The position numbers and the translations under genes are program-made. From assembly GCA_023416655.1 (NCBI GenBank), contig JAEZHK010000129.1, positions 1-14,564 on the forward strand: a DNA stretch of 14,564 nt. The letters are read 5' to 3'. The stretch comes from Bacillota bacterium. GTDB taxonomy: Bacteria; Bacillota; Clostridia; Christensenellales; Aristaeellaceae. Shown piece after piece: positions 13,484-14,564 of the stretch. The number at the start of each line of letters is the position of its first letter. Position 1 is the stretch's first letter. The notes under the pieces are model-generated. The model was not told where the DNA came from. It was given only the letters and a program-made list of their open reading frames with translations, and did no database searches.

Positions 13484-13511
13484 TGACAACTGTGTTTGCT
13501 TGATGTATGAT
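13483..13511 (+). promoter_or_regulatory. Sigma-A promoter of the solute-binding protein gene
   Basis: A consensus TTGACA (13483-13488), a 17-bp spacer and TATGAT (13506-13511). It sits in the most AT-rich stretch of the window and implies a leader of about 165 nt. Confidence 0.85.
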
Positions 13512-13523
13512 AATCACACATAT

Positions 13524-13537
13524 AAAAAACGTTTTCT
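13524..13537. promoter_or_regulatory. cre-like / LacI-type operator candidate
   Basis: AAAAAACGTTTTCT contains the palindrome AAAACGTTTT (13526-13535) and matches most positions of the catabolite-response consensus TGAAARCGYTTTCA. It lies just downstream of the predicted transcription start, where a bound CcpA-type repressor would block elongation. Confidence 0.5.
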
Positions 13538-13638
13538 AAAAGTCAATCGCTACGCTCAAATCGCACTCCGTTACGGCTGCGCGGAATCCGGAAACCGGCT
13601 GCATTGAATCACCGCCCGATCCCCCATTCAGCATTCAT

Positions 13639-13656
13639 TTTGCGGGGAGCCGCAAA
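13639..13656 (+). other. Leader hairpin before the SBP gene
   Basis: A perfect 7-bp stem (TTTGCGG with CCGCAAA, loop GGAG) ends 12 bases before the ribosome site. The rest of the 388-bp gap (13295-13682) holds the ROK terminator, a TCGATATCGA palindrome at 13391-13400, the promoter and the operator candidates. No gene is seen in it. Confidence 0.5.
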
Positions 13657-13682
13657 TTGACAAAATCAAGGAGGGTCCAATA

Positions 13683-14564
13683 ATGAAGAGAGGTTTATCC
13701 CTGTTGCTGGTTGTGTTGATGGTTCTGGTGCTCGTGCCTTCGTTCGCGTCGGCCGAGACCAAGGTCGTCAACGTCGTGCTGGCCAACAACCCCCTTTCCC
13801 AGGCGCTGGCCGACCTTGCCAAGGAGTACTACAAGAAGGACGGCGTCGAGATCAACATCGCCATTCTGCCTGAGAACGACATGCGCGAGAAGCTGACGAC
13901 CGAAGCCTCTTCCGGCGGCAACGCGTACGACATGTTCTACATCGGGCCTTATGAAGCGCAGAACTGGGCGCGCAACGGCTGGCTCGAAGACCTGACCCCC
14001 TACTTCGAGGCCATGACCGAGGAGCAGAAGGCCTGGTACGACTACGCCGACCTGATCCCGGGCATGATGCAGTCGCTGGCTGTGGACGGCAAGCAGTACG
14101 CCATCCCCTACTACGGCGAGTCCTCGTTCATCATGTACAACAAGGAGCTCTTCGAGAAGGCCGGCCTGACCATGCCGGAGAAGCCCACCTGGACCGAGAT
14201 CTACGACCTGGCTGTCGCCCTCAAGAAGGCGCTGGGCGATGACTATGTCGGCATGACGATGCGCGGCATGCCCGGCTGGGGCATGAGCGGCGCTCCCTTC
14301 GTGACGATGGTCAACGCGTTCGGCGGCCAGTTCTACGACATGGACTGGAACGCCACCATTGACACCCCCGAGCAGCGCGCTGCCTGGGAAATGTACAAGA
14401 AGATCCTGCGCGACGCCGGCCAGAAGGACATCCTGAGCTACTCCTACAACGAGTGCATCGCTCTGATGGGCAGCGGCAAGTGCGGCATGTACTACGACGC
14501 CACCTCCATCAGCGGCGGCCTGGAAGCCGAAGGCTCCCTGGTCAAGGGCAAGATGGGCTACGTC
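13683..14564 (+). CDS. ABC transporter extracellular solute-binding protein (3' partial)
   Basis: The first 294 residues of a family 1 sugar-binding protein, open to the window edge; the full family length is about 420-450. The ATG follows AAGGAGGG. Residues 1-24 are a signal peptide with a signal peptidase I site (SFASA/E); there is no lipobox cysteine. The mature protein shows the usual features: EKLTTEASSGGNAYDMFYIG, the hinge segment YAIPYYGESSFIMYNKELFEKAGL, then RGMPGWGMSGAPFVTMVNAFGGQFYD. This last block resembles sorbitol/mannitol-binding proteins (SmoE type), which fits the nearby SDR. It captures a sugar or polyol outside the cell and delivers it to a membrane permease, whose genes should follow beyond the window. 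Confidence 0.93.
   Translation, partial: MKRGLSLLLVVLMVLVLVPSFASAETKVVNVVLANNPLSQALADLAKEYYKKDGVEINIAILPENDMREKLTTEASSGGNAYDMFYIGPYEAQNWARNGWLEDLTPYFEAMTEEQKAWYDYADLIPGMMQSLAVDGKQYAIPYYGESSFIMYNKELFEKAGLTMPEKPTWTEIYDLAVALKKALGDDYVGMTMRGMPGWGMSGAPFVTMVNAFGGQFYDMDWNATIDTPEQRAAWEMYKKILRDAGQKDILSYSYNECIALMGSGKCGMYYDATSISGGLEAEGSLVKGKMGYV

Overview
The window looks like a GC-rich chromosome segment from an anaerobic Firmicute, most likely of the Clostridia (perhaps a Christensenellales- or Oscillospirales-like lineage). The taxonomic call is inferred from strong AGGAGG-type ribosome sites, sigma-A promoters with exactly 17-bp spacers, a DUF4867 gene, a ROK repressor, BIG2-domain secreted proteins and an animal-type PurB. 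No marker gene here fixes it more closely.

Layout. Positions 1-340 hold the 3' end of rplT (ribosomal protein L20) and its terminator. Positions 360-2410 hold a divergent pair: a DMT/EamA exporter with a 66-residue histidine-rich tail (-) and a TraX-family membrane protein (+). Positions 2440-5930 hold a small membrane protein, purA and an animal-type purB. The two pur genes encode the IMP-to-AMP branch and are separated by a 354-bp gap packed with stem-loops. Positions 5940-7550 hold mntP (Mn2+ exporter) and a DUF4867 cupin-like protein, with a second, related stem-loop element between them. Positions 7567-10960 hold three minus-strand genes: two tandem paralogous secreted proteins (lysozyme-like N-terminal domain plus BIG2 domains) and a RsiV-like DUF3298 protein without a visible signal peptide or membrane anchor. 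From 11140 to the end is a probable polyol/sugar locus: an SDR dehydrogenase, a ROK-family repressor and the start of an ABC-transporter solute-binding protein that runs off the window.

Regulation. Ten promoters can be read directly, each a TTGnnn -35 and a near-TATAAT -10 with a 17-bp spacer, and most lie under 30 bp from the start codon. Most genes are therefore expressed as single units. The solute-binding protein gene is the exception, with an AT-rich control region, a roughly 165-nt leader and operator-like palindromes.

Most interesting items: two intergenic elements sharing a nested-hairpin plan in which stems differ by compensatory changes; the tandem lysozyme-like paralogs beside a DUF3298 protein (the RsiV lysozyme-sensor fold); a probable leaderless start on one paralog; the histidine-rich exporter tail; and the eukaryote-like PurB.
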